DNA from: Hydractinia symbiolongicarpus
Taxonomy: Eukaryota > Cnidaria > Hydrozoa > Anthoathecata > Hydractiniidae
Length of the DNA stretch: 64,000 nucleotides
Direction: 5' to 3'
Assembly (NCBI RefSeq): GCF_029227915.1
Contig: NC_079882.1
Coordinates: 10,542,001 to 10,606,000, forward strand
Shown here piece after piece: positions 62,801 through 64,000 of this stretch (position 1 is its first letter; every line of letters starts with the position of its first letter). The notes beneath the pieces were generated by a model. It saw only the letters and a list, made by a program, of their open reading frames with translations. It searched no databases and was not told where the DNA came from. The position numbers and the translations under genes are program-made.

Positions 62801-64000
62801 AATCAACCTGAGTGTAATCCACAATTAGGTCACTTGGAATTTAAGCATTATTGAGGAAGCAGCAAAATGTCACAAAACAGGTTTATTTTTGACCACGTCT
62901 AGGGTTAAGGTACACTATTCAATCCAATTTTTTATTTAAAGATGTCTCTTGCTGTTGCTCTTGTGATATAAATTCCATTTTTAGCAACAAAAATTTTTTG
63001 TATGAATTAATTTCGTTATTTTCGTTAAAAACAAATAATTTTCCGAATTAAACAAAAAGATTGTTTATAGATTAATTTCTTTCAAACATTCTATACAAAT
63101 AAAGAATGTGCCCACAATCACCCCAACATTCTGAATGTTTTAAGTGGGTTCTCGGAGGCAACCATTAATATATAACAAAGTACAGAAAGGGTTAATATAT
63201 TATATATTATTATGTTAATATATTATATATTAACCCTTTCTTTACTTTGTGCTGTCCAAGTTTTGCTTATATTTCTAATTGTACCCAATTTGTTAGTATT
63301 AATTTTATCGTATATTTATCATTATAGCTTGACTCTGAGTTTAACATTCAGGAAAAAAATATTTCTACCTTACCACCACAAGCGTCGTTTGGTAGTTGGC
63401 CAAAGTCAGAAGTTTTTGCTTCGAGATTTTACTCTGGGTACATGTCCTGTTTTTGTTTATATGACAAAGTGTTAAAACCTTTTCAAATTGAAGCATTGGA
63501 GTTCTGTCCAAACCGACAAGGTAAATACTCTTGCTATTCTTTTGAAATGGTGAGTACCACTAATGTGTTGAACTCTTAACCCTATTTGGAAAGTGTGGCA
63601 TGAACTTTCTGTAGCAAATCTAAGTTTTCATCTTCTCAAAATACTTGCACAATTGAATTTTGATAAATATAATATTTTTTTGACTGACAGCATTTCTTAA
63701 AATTTTGACTCTACTTGTCAATGAAGTCACAAATTATTAGACATTGCTCAAAACCACCAAATTGACTTTCTTTGGAAAATAAATGACAATATGAGCGTAG
63801 TTTAAACATTTTGAAATTATATAGCCTAGTTGATCTAGAATTTTGTTTCTAGTAGAGTTAATAAAGTGTTATCTTGGTGGTTGGTTATAACTTTATAACT
63901 CATAATAATTTCAAGGTAGAAATATTCGCAACAGAAACTTTTGATTTTGCTATTTTTAGCTTGTCTTGCAAAGTCAGGTGCTGGAAAATATTTTGAAAAA
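15799..64000 (+). CDS. Giant modular extracellular protein gene, 24 exons, partial at both ends
   Basis: Exons: 15799-16112, 16525-16699, 27358-27680, 27748-27904, 27978-28196, 28484-28957, 32919-33232, 34421-34580, 34884-35309, 37215-37595, 37675-38019, 39737-40195, 40587-40724, 40973-41200, 42783-43124, 51863-52228, 52642-52968, 57736-58266, 58424-58671, 58943-59063, 60518-60890, 61949-62075, 63328-63520, 63960-64000 and on. All junctions are GT-AG, phases match through every join, and no stop is met in about 6.78 kb of coding. The product is a chain of lectin-like and adhesion modules, so a secreted or surface role in binding is likely. Neither signal peptide nor membrane segment is in the window. 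The single-gene model rests on phase and strand continuity; a split into two genes at a long intron (16.7-27.4 or 43.1-51.9 kb) cannot be excluded. Confidence 0.8.
16113..16524 (+). other. Intron 1 of the large gene
   Basis: This is a 412-base AT-rich intron with no recognised element. Confidence 0.6.
16525..16699 (+). CDS. Exon 2: discoidin-like module 1, second part
   Basis: The acceptor is TTTCTAG at 16,524 and the donor GTAAGT at 16,700. It gives SAVTYWFKAFKARVVRIYAT and ends LWSALKFEFFGCPYWD. ARxVRIYPxxW...ALR.E..GC is the closing half of an F5/8 type C domain, with the paired Cys present. It enters in phase 0 and leaves in phase 1. Confidence 0.8.
17404..17580 (-). pseudogene. piggyBac-like transposase C-terminal Cys-rich fossil
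   Basis: The minus strand reads, with frame changes, KRCDVPHLVVYVNADRNCIVC, then CTTCSSQPHLHRKYCFGIYHTKH and a stop. Pairs of CxxC followed by PL...CF..YHT at the very C-terminus are typical of piggyBac transposases. Only about 55 residues remain. No upstream catalytic part was found at higher coordinates. Confidence 0.55.
17698..17762. repeat. Two small hairpins in tandem
   Basis: Two stem-loops, agccgc-tgtga-gcggct (17,700) and agccac-tctat-gtggct (17,743), stand about 27 bases apart. They may be terminal structures of a dead transposon. Confidence 0.5.
18457..18765 (-). mobile_element. tRNA-derived SINE
   Basis: On the minus strand the head (18,765 to about 18,700) holds a pol III A box (TAGCCTTGTGGTAGAGCG, 18,754-18,737) and B box (GGTTCAAACCC, 18,711-18,701) at tRNA-like spacing. 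A body of about 220 bases without coding sense follows. It ends in an (ATAGTA)-type simple tail at 18,478-18,457. This head, body and simple-tail order defines a SINE. A source tRNA was not assigned. It lies antisense to the large gene in its longest intron. Confidence 0.85.
18771..20594 (+). other. Intron sequence, no element recognised
   Basis: This AT-rich stretch of the intron between exons 2 and 3 shows no frame or repeat that could be supported. Confidence 0.4.
20595..21315 (+). repeat. ACTAG/TATAG interspersed repeat, copy a
   Basis: It starts ACTAGTCGATAAAGCCCGTGG with a small hairpin (GTGGA-GAAA-TCCAC) and ends TATTATTATATAG. Inside are TGACGTCA-type palindromes and a segment with GGTCCCAGGTAGTCCCTAG. 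The next copy begins at the following base. Confidence 0.8.
21316..21911 (+). repeat. ACTAG/TATAG interspersed repeat, copy b (head-to-tail with a)
   Basis: It has the same start, hairpin, palindromes and end as copy a. It is about 600 bases against 720 in copy a, and follows it without a gap. Confidence 0.8.
22160..24745 (-). mobile_element. CR1/Jockey-like non-LTR retrotransposon, 5'-truncated, decayed
   Basis: Read on the minus strand, the endonuclease end is at 24,745-24,338 (IILLGDFNVEPTN, TCINHIWVT, SDWHKMTV). RT follows in 23,990-23,209: PVKVLKQVADV, DIIPFHKKG, NFRPISKLPSFPKAFE, GFRKGYSSEHVLLHML and AVLMDLSKAFDCIDHELLL, then a block ending in GGPQGS. The C-terminal parts are at 23,042-22,839 (VKLLGVNFDNAVSFTKHV) and 22,767-22,558. 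The F/YADD box falls in a damaged stretch at about 23,190-23,160. It ends in a (TTATC)n tail at 22,176-22,160. The LLGDFN and SD.H motifs place the endonuclease in the APE class. Confidence 0.85.
24919..25004. repeat. (TA)n microsatellite
   Basis: This is an uninterrupted TA run of about 85 bases, at the far side of the CR1/Jockey-like fragment. Confidence 0.98.
25005..27357 (+). other. Rest of intron 2
   Basis: AT-rich, with no transposon or exon recognised. Confidence 0.4.
27358..27680 (+). CDS. Exon 3: discoidin-like module 2, first part
   Basis: The acceptor is ATTCTAG at 27,357 and the donor GTATGT at 27,681. The translation begins ARPLGMSSRMISDSKITSF, a clear F5/8 type C opening (PLGM..G.I.D..I..S). 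It goes on with NARLGLKERYWRQF, FWLQIVLPDLKKLVYIVVQ and HYWLKYGLDQVSLSAYEKNG, in the order of the WLQ.DLG, V..I..QG and W...Y.L.YS strands. It enters in phase 1 and leaves in phase 0, as exons 1 and 7 do. Confidence 0.88.
27748..27904 (+). CDS. Exon 4: discoidin-like module 2, second part
   Basis: The acceptor is ATTTTAG and the donor GTATGT. It includes HIFEYPLIAKVIRYIPCVNT and closes with NARLELYGVNV. This is the F.....ARYIRI.P......ALR.E..G closing half of the domain. The usual final Cys is not retained at that place. Phase 0 in, phase 1 out. Confidence 0.85.
27978..28196 (+). CDS. Exon 5: unassigned module, possibly ConA/LamG-like, first part
   Basis: The acceptor is TTTAAAG and the donor GTAAAA. 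The sequence reads DNNWKLAPPYEFLDH, AGDYYASVRSG and CLINPSNCHDGLSLAFYTNG. The last block resembles the CxxNPxxCxxGxTLAFW lead of LamG/concanavalin-like modules in invertebrate surface proteins. That likeness is from family knowledge and is not strong. Phase 1 in, phase 1 out. Confidence 0.7.
28484..28957 (+). CDS. Exon 6: unassigned module, second part
   Basis: The acceptor is TTTTTAG and the donor GTTAGT. It encodes 158 residues with GHGDSIPVFAITQKRG, LGLYISKFDVQRYDK, NMQFQAYVYINQEPTF and VVWTMGSSLSIILEQ. Alternating hydrophobic strands suggest a beta-sandwich. The exon is phase 1 to phase 1 and could be a module of its own or the second half of exon 5's. The family is not recognised. Confidence 0.75.
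29480..32462 (+). mobile_element. CR1/Jockey-like non-LTR retrotransposon with 2A-like remnant and (AAT)n tail
   Basis: It lies in the intron after exon 6, in sense orientation. Parts in order: a 2A-like GDVEICLGPN (29,684-29,713); endonuclease pieces VMYRPPDSS and LLGDLNIDYK (29,822-30,061) and GISDHDLIGV (30,102-30,383); RT with SPDGIPPCLMKN, VTPVHKSDHKSKLNNYQPIS (30,692-31,243); then a jump to VPQGSTLGPLLFFLLVN and YAQDTFVYYS (about 31,255-31,385), in which the first Asp of the catalytic pair is Gln. The C-terminal part is at 31,684-32,314. RT sequence between these two blocks is deleted. It ends with an (AAT)n run at 32,404-32,462. Confidence 0.85.
32919..33232 (+). CDS. Exon 7: discoidin-like module 3, first part
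   Basis: The acceptor is CTTTTTAG and the donor GTAAGT. It starts ECAYHESNIISQLPNDKMS and continues with TYVGINLLKTYKIIAFKIAS and KFQIEYAYDSRGPWKFVNNG. The last block is the W...Y.L.YS.DG..W. part of an F5/8 type C domain; the start is more diverged than in modules 1 and 2. The length (314) equals that of exon 1, and the phase pattern (1 in, 0 out) is the same. Confidence 0.8.
33418..33473 (-). mobile_element. Extremely truncated RTE-like stub with (ATC)n tail
   Basis: A (TCA)n run (33,418-33,442) is followed by tctcggcttaacgtccgttt and ccatgctagc. This is the last 30 or so bases of the RTE-like family seen at 4,180-4,218, 44,843 and 51,015, on the minus strand. Confidence 0.9.
34421..34580 (+). 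CDS. Exon 8: discoidin-like module 3, second part
   Basis: The acceptor is TTTTTTTAG and the donor GTATAA. The text reads EVMPLPFPVYARFIRIHPVP and GFRFDIITCGTPP. ARFIRIHP....G...R..I..C is the standard close of an F5/8 type C domain, with the final Cys present. Phase 0 in, phase 1 out. Confidence 0.88.
34884..35309 (+). CDS. Exon 9: Cys-containing extracellular module (DNS...C.D.YGW end)
   Basis: The acceptor is TTTGTAG and the donor GTAGGT. About 142 residues are encoded: WIKLNSKPVCFGARNGTFG, FFKLSYLSGGVKCTP, LSNWGCD, IGVVLTDEEKNIIAPPE, ELLTFNSKSPEIHLSLFGPQ, then a close with LRQGEKLSLYHASDFW and DNSETTCTDIYGW. A module ending in G..L.LWY..DL......DN.G..C.D.Y appears in uncharacterised cnidarian proteins as far as I recall; I know no accepted name. 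Four Cys fall in pairs. Phase 1 both ends. Confidence 0.78.
35310..37214 (+). other. Intron 9
   Basis: AT-rich. Near 36,300-36,470 the word taagtaattaag and ttcattagttagtaatta recur on both sides of an AT-only centre. From about 36,496 a reading MAKLRTKKLLLSLVLEESE recalls the N-terminal lead of the Harbinger-like frame at 54,266; this is too short to call. Confidence 0.4.
37215..37595 (+). CDS. Exon 10: possible beta-trefoil (ricin-B-like) module
   Basis: The acceptor is TTTGTAG and the donor GTTAGT. The 127 residues hold two similar runs: LCVMVDINNHFKLSSSC and LVHANTGKCVAVNCTTEPCKLQLSDVC, with a third FEVNVNNGAVKHTQTGYNLV. Repeats of the type 'hxxxxGxCh....L.l...C' are how beta-trefoil lectins look. 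No QxW motif is present, so the label is tentative. Phase 1 both ends. Confidence 0.75.
37675..38019 (+). CDS. Exon 11: C-type lectin-like domain 1
   Basis: The acceptor is TTCTTAG and the donor GTAAGT. It carries GCKNLNLDMISLRNLLEMEI in the place of the 'C...g..La.i.s..E' block, VFHVGVSKRDNKGLTWLDGSPF (the WIGL...W.DGS block), and GCVVW...TTCNPARYICRK at the end (the C...W.D..C...ICEK block). EPN/QPD and WND calcium-site triplets are absent, so calcium-dependent sugar binding of the classic kind is not expected. Phase 1 both ends; the whole domain is in one exon. Confidence 0.88.
38020..39736 (+). other. Intron 11, with ACTAG/TATAG repeat pieces
   Basis: At about 38,990-39,164 there is a repeat end (ttgacgtcagtttgaaatgca... 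accttgcctattacagaaa) that resembles 57,178-57,300. From 39,165 comes a repeat start (ACTAGTCAATAAACCCATGG) running to about 39,390. The rest is AT-rich and unassigned. Confidence 0.55.
39737..40195 (+). CDS. Exon 12: ConA/LamG-like module
   Basis: The acceptor is ATTCAG and the donor GTAAAG. Of about 153 residues, the core is SGWKLYGMTWVRKEKQLKIF followed by VNGEHIATGSC. A W..V..TW....L.LYVNG pattern is diagnostic of LamG/concanavalin-like jelly rolls. Further strands are YGYLQMKLSDVQLWRHVL, where LDDVRIWNRAL is usual. So the fold is well supported; the ligand is unknown. Phase 1 both ends. Confidence 0.85.
40587..40724 (+). CDS. Exon 13: short linker exon with two Cys
   Basis: The acceptor is TTTCTAG and the donor GTAAGA. 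It encodes 46 residues, including AGYQIINSACFHGTNTTAPC. No family was recognised. It probably forms one module with exon 14. Phase 1 both ends. Confidence 0.7.
40973..41200 (+). CDS. Exon 14: small Cys-rich module
   Basis: The acceptor is TTATAG and the donor GTTGTT. It encodes 76 residues with five Cys: VCDW, HCVYKCSTESEK, NGVLYMNNTCYCV and KSCFLP. The CxxxC...G.......CYC pattern is loosely WSC-like, but the spacing is not a clear match. Phase 1 both ends. Confidence 0.72.
41201..42782 (+). other. Intron 14
   Basis: AT-rich; a 25-base unit (ctctttaactcttttccatt plus ratttg) is duplicated in tandem at about 42,267-42,325. No transposon was recognised. Confidence 0.45.
42783..43124 (+). CDS. 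Exon 15: beta-propeller-like region, first part
   Basis: The acceptor is TTTTTAG and the donor GTGAGT. It runs from GLLYIRIHPINKMWYAFNNW through IHSFKFIDKDVWIVKDQNLF and DFTVCDNFTFIIDNAEDIFV. Blocks of about 40 residues of the kind 'h.h.....h.hvkd..lh.w' suggest blades of a propeller, as in RCC1- or tectonin-type repeats. The family is inferred from strand pattern only. Phase 1 both ends; it is followed by an 8.7-kb intron. Confidence 0.75.
43125..44812 (+). other. First part of intron 15
   Basis: AT-rich, no transposon or exon recognised. Confidence 0.4.
44813..47005 (-). mobile_element. RTE-like non-LTR retrotransposon, minus copy, 5'-truncated
   Basis: From 47,005 down to a (TCA)n tail at 44,842-44,813. 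The RT runs 47,000-46,041 (WKNHYQRLLNTEF, KLKIGKAAGVSGIVAEM, NYRGLKLVDQVLKVLERV, MQFGFVPGRGTTDAIF, YFAFVDLEKAFDRVP), then VHQGSVLSPLLFVLVLEAL (46,022-45,819). The YADD box has a stop at its Tyr (about 45,822). The PHD-like finger is in 45,809-45,444 (CGVC, CQSCKHWVHKKC, CKRC) and the C-terminal part in 45,422-44,850 (LYSSEIWAVKQ, RLNWLGHLERT, TWQEVIRTDL). Two more stops, one between RT blocks near 46,040 and one near 45,445, break it. Otherwise it is the best-kept copy here. Confidence 0.9.
47006..48329 (+). other. Spacer between two opposed RTE-like copies
   Basis: No coding similarity was found. Near 47,015-47,105 the word aacgctata and its variants recur four times around a TTAACGCTATAACGTTAA near-palindrome. 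Confidence 0.45.
48330..51027 (+). mobile_element. RTE-like non-LTR retrotransposon, plus copy
   Basis: This copy reaches further 5' than the others. Endonuclease pieces are at about 48,330-48,550 (SQYAPQCGLSEEDKDKFYDE, MVGGDFDSHAGKS, GSRNNEGERLLEFGM). Then come the linker KSGGSKNIYLEAKRRARTAV, RT at 49,107-50,060, the PHD-like finger at about 50,190-50,350 (CGVC, CQTCKHWVHKKC, CKRC) and the C-terminal part to 51,000. Ten bases are missing at the YADD box (about 50,048), which shifts the frame. Other stops are at 48,552, 49,090, 49,516 and 50,497. It ends ACGGACGTTAAGCC plus a short GATGAT tail. The APE-type nuclease and RT order suggest the RTE group; I could not fix the clade. Confidence 0.9.
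51236..51341 (+). repeat. Short ACTAG/TATAG-family relic
   Basis: The hairpin CTGTGGAAAAATCCACAG and the end word ATTATATTATAGA are kept; most of the body is missing. Confidence 0.55.
51863..52228 (+). CDS. Exon 16: beta-propeller-like region, second part
   Basis: The acceptor is TATTTTAG and the donor GTATAT. It reads GNFKFIECDVYNKRVIAYS, QMIYFSTTNHAILLDLP, VVSKYGIIYVMTDNFQVFMH and DDEYIIGLASDGRVHQYP. Three consecutive 'h....h..d..h.h....' blocks continue the blade pattern of exon 15. No Cys pairs except one residue. Phase 1 both ends. It directly precedes C-type lectin domain 2. Confidence 0.78.
52642..52968 (+). CDS. Exon 17: C-type lectin-like domain 2
   Basis: The acceptor is TTTTTAG and the donor GTATGT. 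It contains KTCAKFLSELPKFNNEYEFE, ATYVGLKKVGNIFNWFDGKA (the W-IGL...W.DG block), then YLPWCENDPKTENCAGVYP where W..gEPNn..eNCv.l is usual, and a close with CSNNAPLICKG. The Cys layout is that of a long-form C-type lectin domain. ENDP stands in the EPN place, so calcium-dependent sugar binding is doubtful. Phase 1 both ends. Confidence 0.88.
52969..54082 (+). repeat. Intron 17, left part, with an ACTAG/TATAG-family copy
   Basis: A worn copy begins at about 53,061 (aactagttaattttcccatgg) and runs to about 53,540 with 'aaaatgtatagca' and 'gttttgacgacatcaaaac' segments shared with the other copies. The remainder is unassigned. Confidence 0.55.
54086..55264 (+). mobile_element. PIF/Harbinger element, internally deleted, with TTA target duplications
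   Basis: Terminal inverted repeats GGGGCTATTTCTTTC are found at 54,086 and, inverted, at 55,264. TTA lies directly outside both (54,083-54,085 and 55,265-55,267), the Harbinger target duplication. Subterminal GCTCCAA/TTGGAGC words recur at both ends. Inside is one partial transposase frame. The length of 1,179 bases is far below that of an autonomous element. Confidence 0.92.
54266..54745 (+). pseudogene. Harbinger transposase N-terminal fragment (HARBI1-like)
   Basis: The start is MAVSKAKPLALLAF (54,266), followed by a TGA at 54,308. The frame then goes on without a break to 54,745: RIPGYFETVIPLYTDDTFKS, FRLRKTSVESLCLKIG, SGGRPMVKLHKQVCIFLWYC and LRSIADRFDVTESTVLRIIR. The last is the helix-turn-helix part that sits before the DDE domain in HARBI1 proteins. 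The catalytic DDE part is missing. Confidence 0.85.
55268..56348 (+). other. Intron 17, middle part
   Basis: AT-rich; no element was recognised. Confidence 0.4.
56349..56795 (+). repeat. ACTAG/TATAG interspersed repeat, copy e
   Basis: It starts ACTAGGCAATGAGCCTGTG and ends TATGATTATATAG. The copy is short, and the next starts at the following base. Confidence 0.75.
56796..57320 (+). repeat. ACTAG/TATAG interspersed repeat, copy f (head-to-tail with e)
   Basis: It starts ACTAGTCTTTGAGCCCGTGG with the hairpin gtggaaaaatccac. Body segments (aaaatgtataggat, ggtctgttttgaaac, caggagatgacg) are shared with copies a and b. The end is a variant (ccttgcctgttacagaaac) also seen near 39,130. Confidence 0.7.
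57736..58266 (+). CDS. Exon 18: module with PDIS..LIQ..V...W motif
   Basis: The acceptor is TTTTTTAG and the donor GTAAGT. It encodes 177 residues: RHFMLTFNVNIEKEVVISRA, FVDFVFNDP, KPVIWEFTELNREMESPDIS, then TLIQHAVNGDWFYGKELKLI and SALRIYYKN. From memory, a W......TPDI..LIQE.VNR.GW..GN.L...h motif near the end of a beta-sandwich recurs in extracellular proteins of marine invertebrates. I do not know a formal name for it. Phase 1 both ends. Confidence 0.8.
58424..58671 (+). CDS. Exon 19: MAM domain, central part
   Basis: The acceptor is TTTTTTAG and the donor GTATGT. NTLSFWSHMYGENAGTLFVW and NQNQWQEIHVILP match the MAM core (C.LSFWYHMYG...G.L.V, then GNQG..W....V.L). Both the N-terminal Cys-containing part of MAM and the Cys before LSFW are missing here. 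Phase 1 in, phase 0 out. Confidence 0.88.
58943..59063 (+). CDS. Exon 20: MAM domain, C-terminal part
   Basis: The acceptor is TCTTTTAG and the donor GTATGT. IEFHVLYNKHTSGHVAIDRI and KLYNSS match the MAM close (h.FEG..G.G..GDIAIDDI.l..G.C), without its final Cys. Phase 0 in, phase 1 out. Confidence 0.82.
59064..60517 (+). other. Intron 20
   Basis: AT-rich, no element recognised. Confidence 0.45.
60518..60890 (+). CDS. Exon 21: LamG-like module, first part
   Basis: The acceptor is CTTTTAG and the donor GTAAGA. It reads KKLGYPLPKYLFPFATKEHY, GTDKYGFSSHGIGK, then LTVLFHLKPVALNKTQYIFN and LGRDFSKYFSICLLGHKMGL. The order 'YPL...G..D.......G..G.....FSG...I......sltl.fwlkP' is that of LamG/ConA-like modules of the LamG_3 kind. 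Phase 1 in, phase 2 out. Confidence 0.82.
60891..61948 (+). other. Intron 21
   Basis: AT-rich, no element recognised. Confidence 0.45.
61949..62075 (+). CDS. Exon 22: LamG-like module, middle part
   Basis: The acceptor is TTATAG and the donor GTAAGC. It reads RLRFDRDAPPNIYYYQEPTK and NDWTYYAITFSEDRIMFYYN. W.hhAhTf...ri.hY.N is the central strand of the LamG fold. Phase 2 in, phase 0 out. Confidence 0.82.
62076..63327 (+). other. Intron 22, with a palindrome near its end
   Basis: AT-rich. An inverted repeat (63,175-63,250) is listed separately. No other element was recognised. Confidence 0.45.
63175..63250. repeat. Long palindrome, 35-base arms
   Basis: Arm 63,175-63,209 (acaaagtacagaaagggtta and on) is the inverted complement of 63,216-63,250 with one mismatch, around a six-base centre. 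It lies 77 bases before exon 23. Confidence 0.9.
63328..63520 (+). CDS. Exon 23: LamG-like module, last part
   Basis: The acceptor is ATTATAG and the donor GTAAAT. It reads LDSEFNIQEKNISTL, then VFASRFYSGYMSCFCLYDKV and LKPFQIEALEFCPN. The F.G.MSCF.lYDr.Ls..QI..L...C.. pattern is a typical end of a LamG module in cnidarian proteins, with the closing Cys kept. Phase 0 in, phase 1 out. Confidence 0.87.
63960..64000 (+). CDS. Exon 24: start only, runs out of the window
   Basis: The acceptor is ATTTTTAG at 63,959. It gives ACLAKSGAGKYFEK in the frame set by exon 23. Too little is visible to name a domain. Confidence 0.6.

Overview
The window is eukaryotic, AT-rich and intron-rich, and looks like metazoan DNA, most likely from a cnidarian and perhaps a hydrozoan. 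The reasons are the extracellular modules found together in one gene (discoidin, C-type lectin, MAM, LamG-like), the mix of transposon families (copia, Mag-type gypsy, BEL/Pao, CR1/Jockey-like and RTE-like non-LTR elements, Harbinger, a tRNA-derived SINE) and the codon and intron style. The lineage is inferred; nothing in the sequence names a species.

Bases 1 to about 14,040 are a nest of broken transposons. A Ty1/copia fragment lies at 1-1,045 (+). A BEL/Pao element (-) runs from about 14,040 down to about 1,960. It is split twice. An 82-bp-LTR Mag-type gypsy element (2,515-8,012, + strand, flanked by CTGTT on both sides) sits in its integrase. An 807-bp element with terminal inverted repeats (10,923-11,729, flanked by TATACT) sits between protease and reverse transcriptase. 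The gypsy element is itself split by a 5'-truncated RTE-like copy with a (GAT)n tail and by a 599-bp inverted-repeat element. A four-copy 53-bp tandem repeat lies at 15,040-15,250.

From 15,799 to the right edge, one very large plus-strand gene can be followed through 24 exons, all with GT-AG borders and compatible reading phase. It encodes a piece of a secreted or cell-surface mosaic protein of about 2,260 residues, open at both ends. The order is discoidin-like module 1, discoidin-like module 2, an unassigned two-exon module, discoidin-like module 3, a Cys-containing module, a possible beta-trefoil, C-type lectin 1, a ConA/LamG-like module, a small Cys-rich module, a beta-propeller-like pair, C-type lectin 2, a module with a PDIS..LIQ motif, a partial MAM, and a three-exon LamG-like module. 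Introns between modules are all phase 1, the classic pattern of exon shuffling.

The introns of this gene are full of transposon debris: two Harbinger-family elements (one with TTA duplications), a piggyBac-like fossil, a SINE, CR1/Jockey-like elements on both strands (one with a decayed 2A-like motif), several copies of an ACTAG-start/TATAG-end repeat often in head-to-tail pairs, and two RTE-like copies in opposite orientation that form a roughly 2-kb inverted repeat in one intron. No bacterial-type operons, CRISPR arrays, rRNA genes or intact transposase or polymerase genes were seen.
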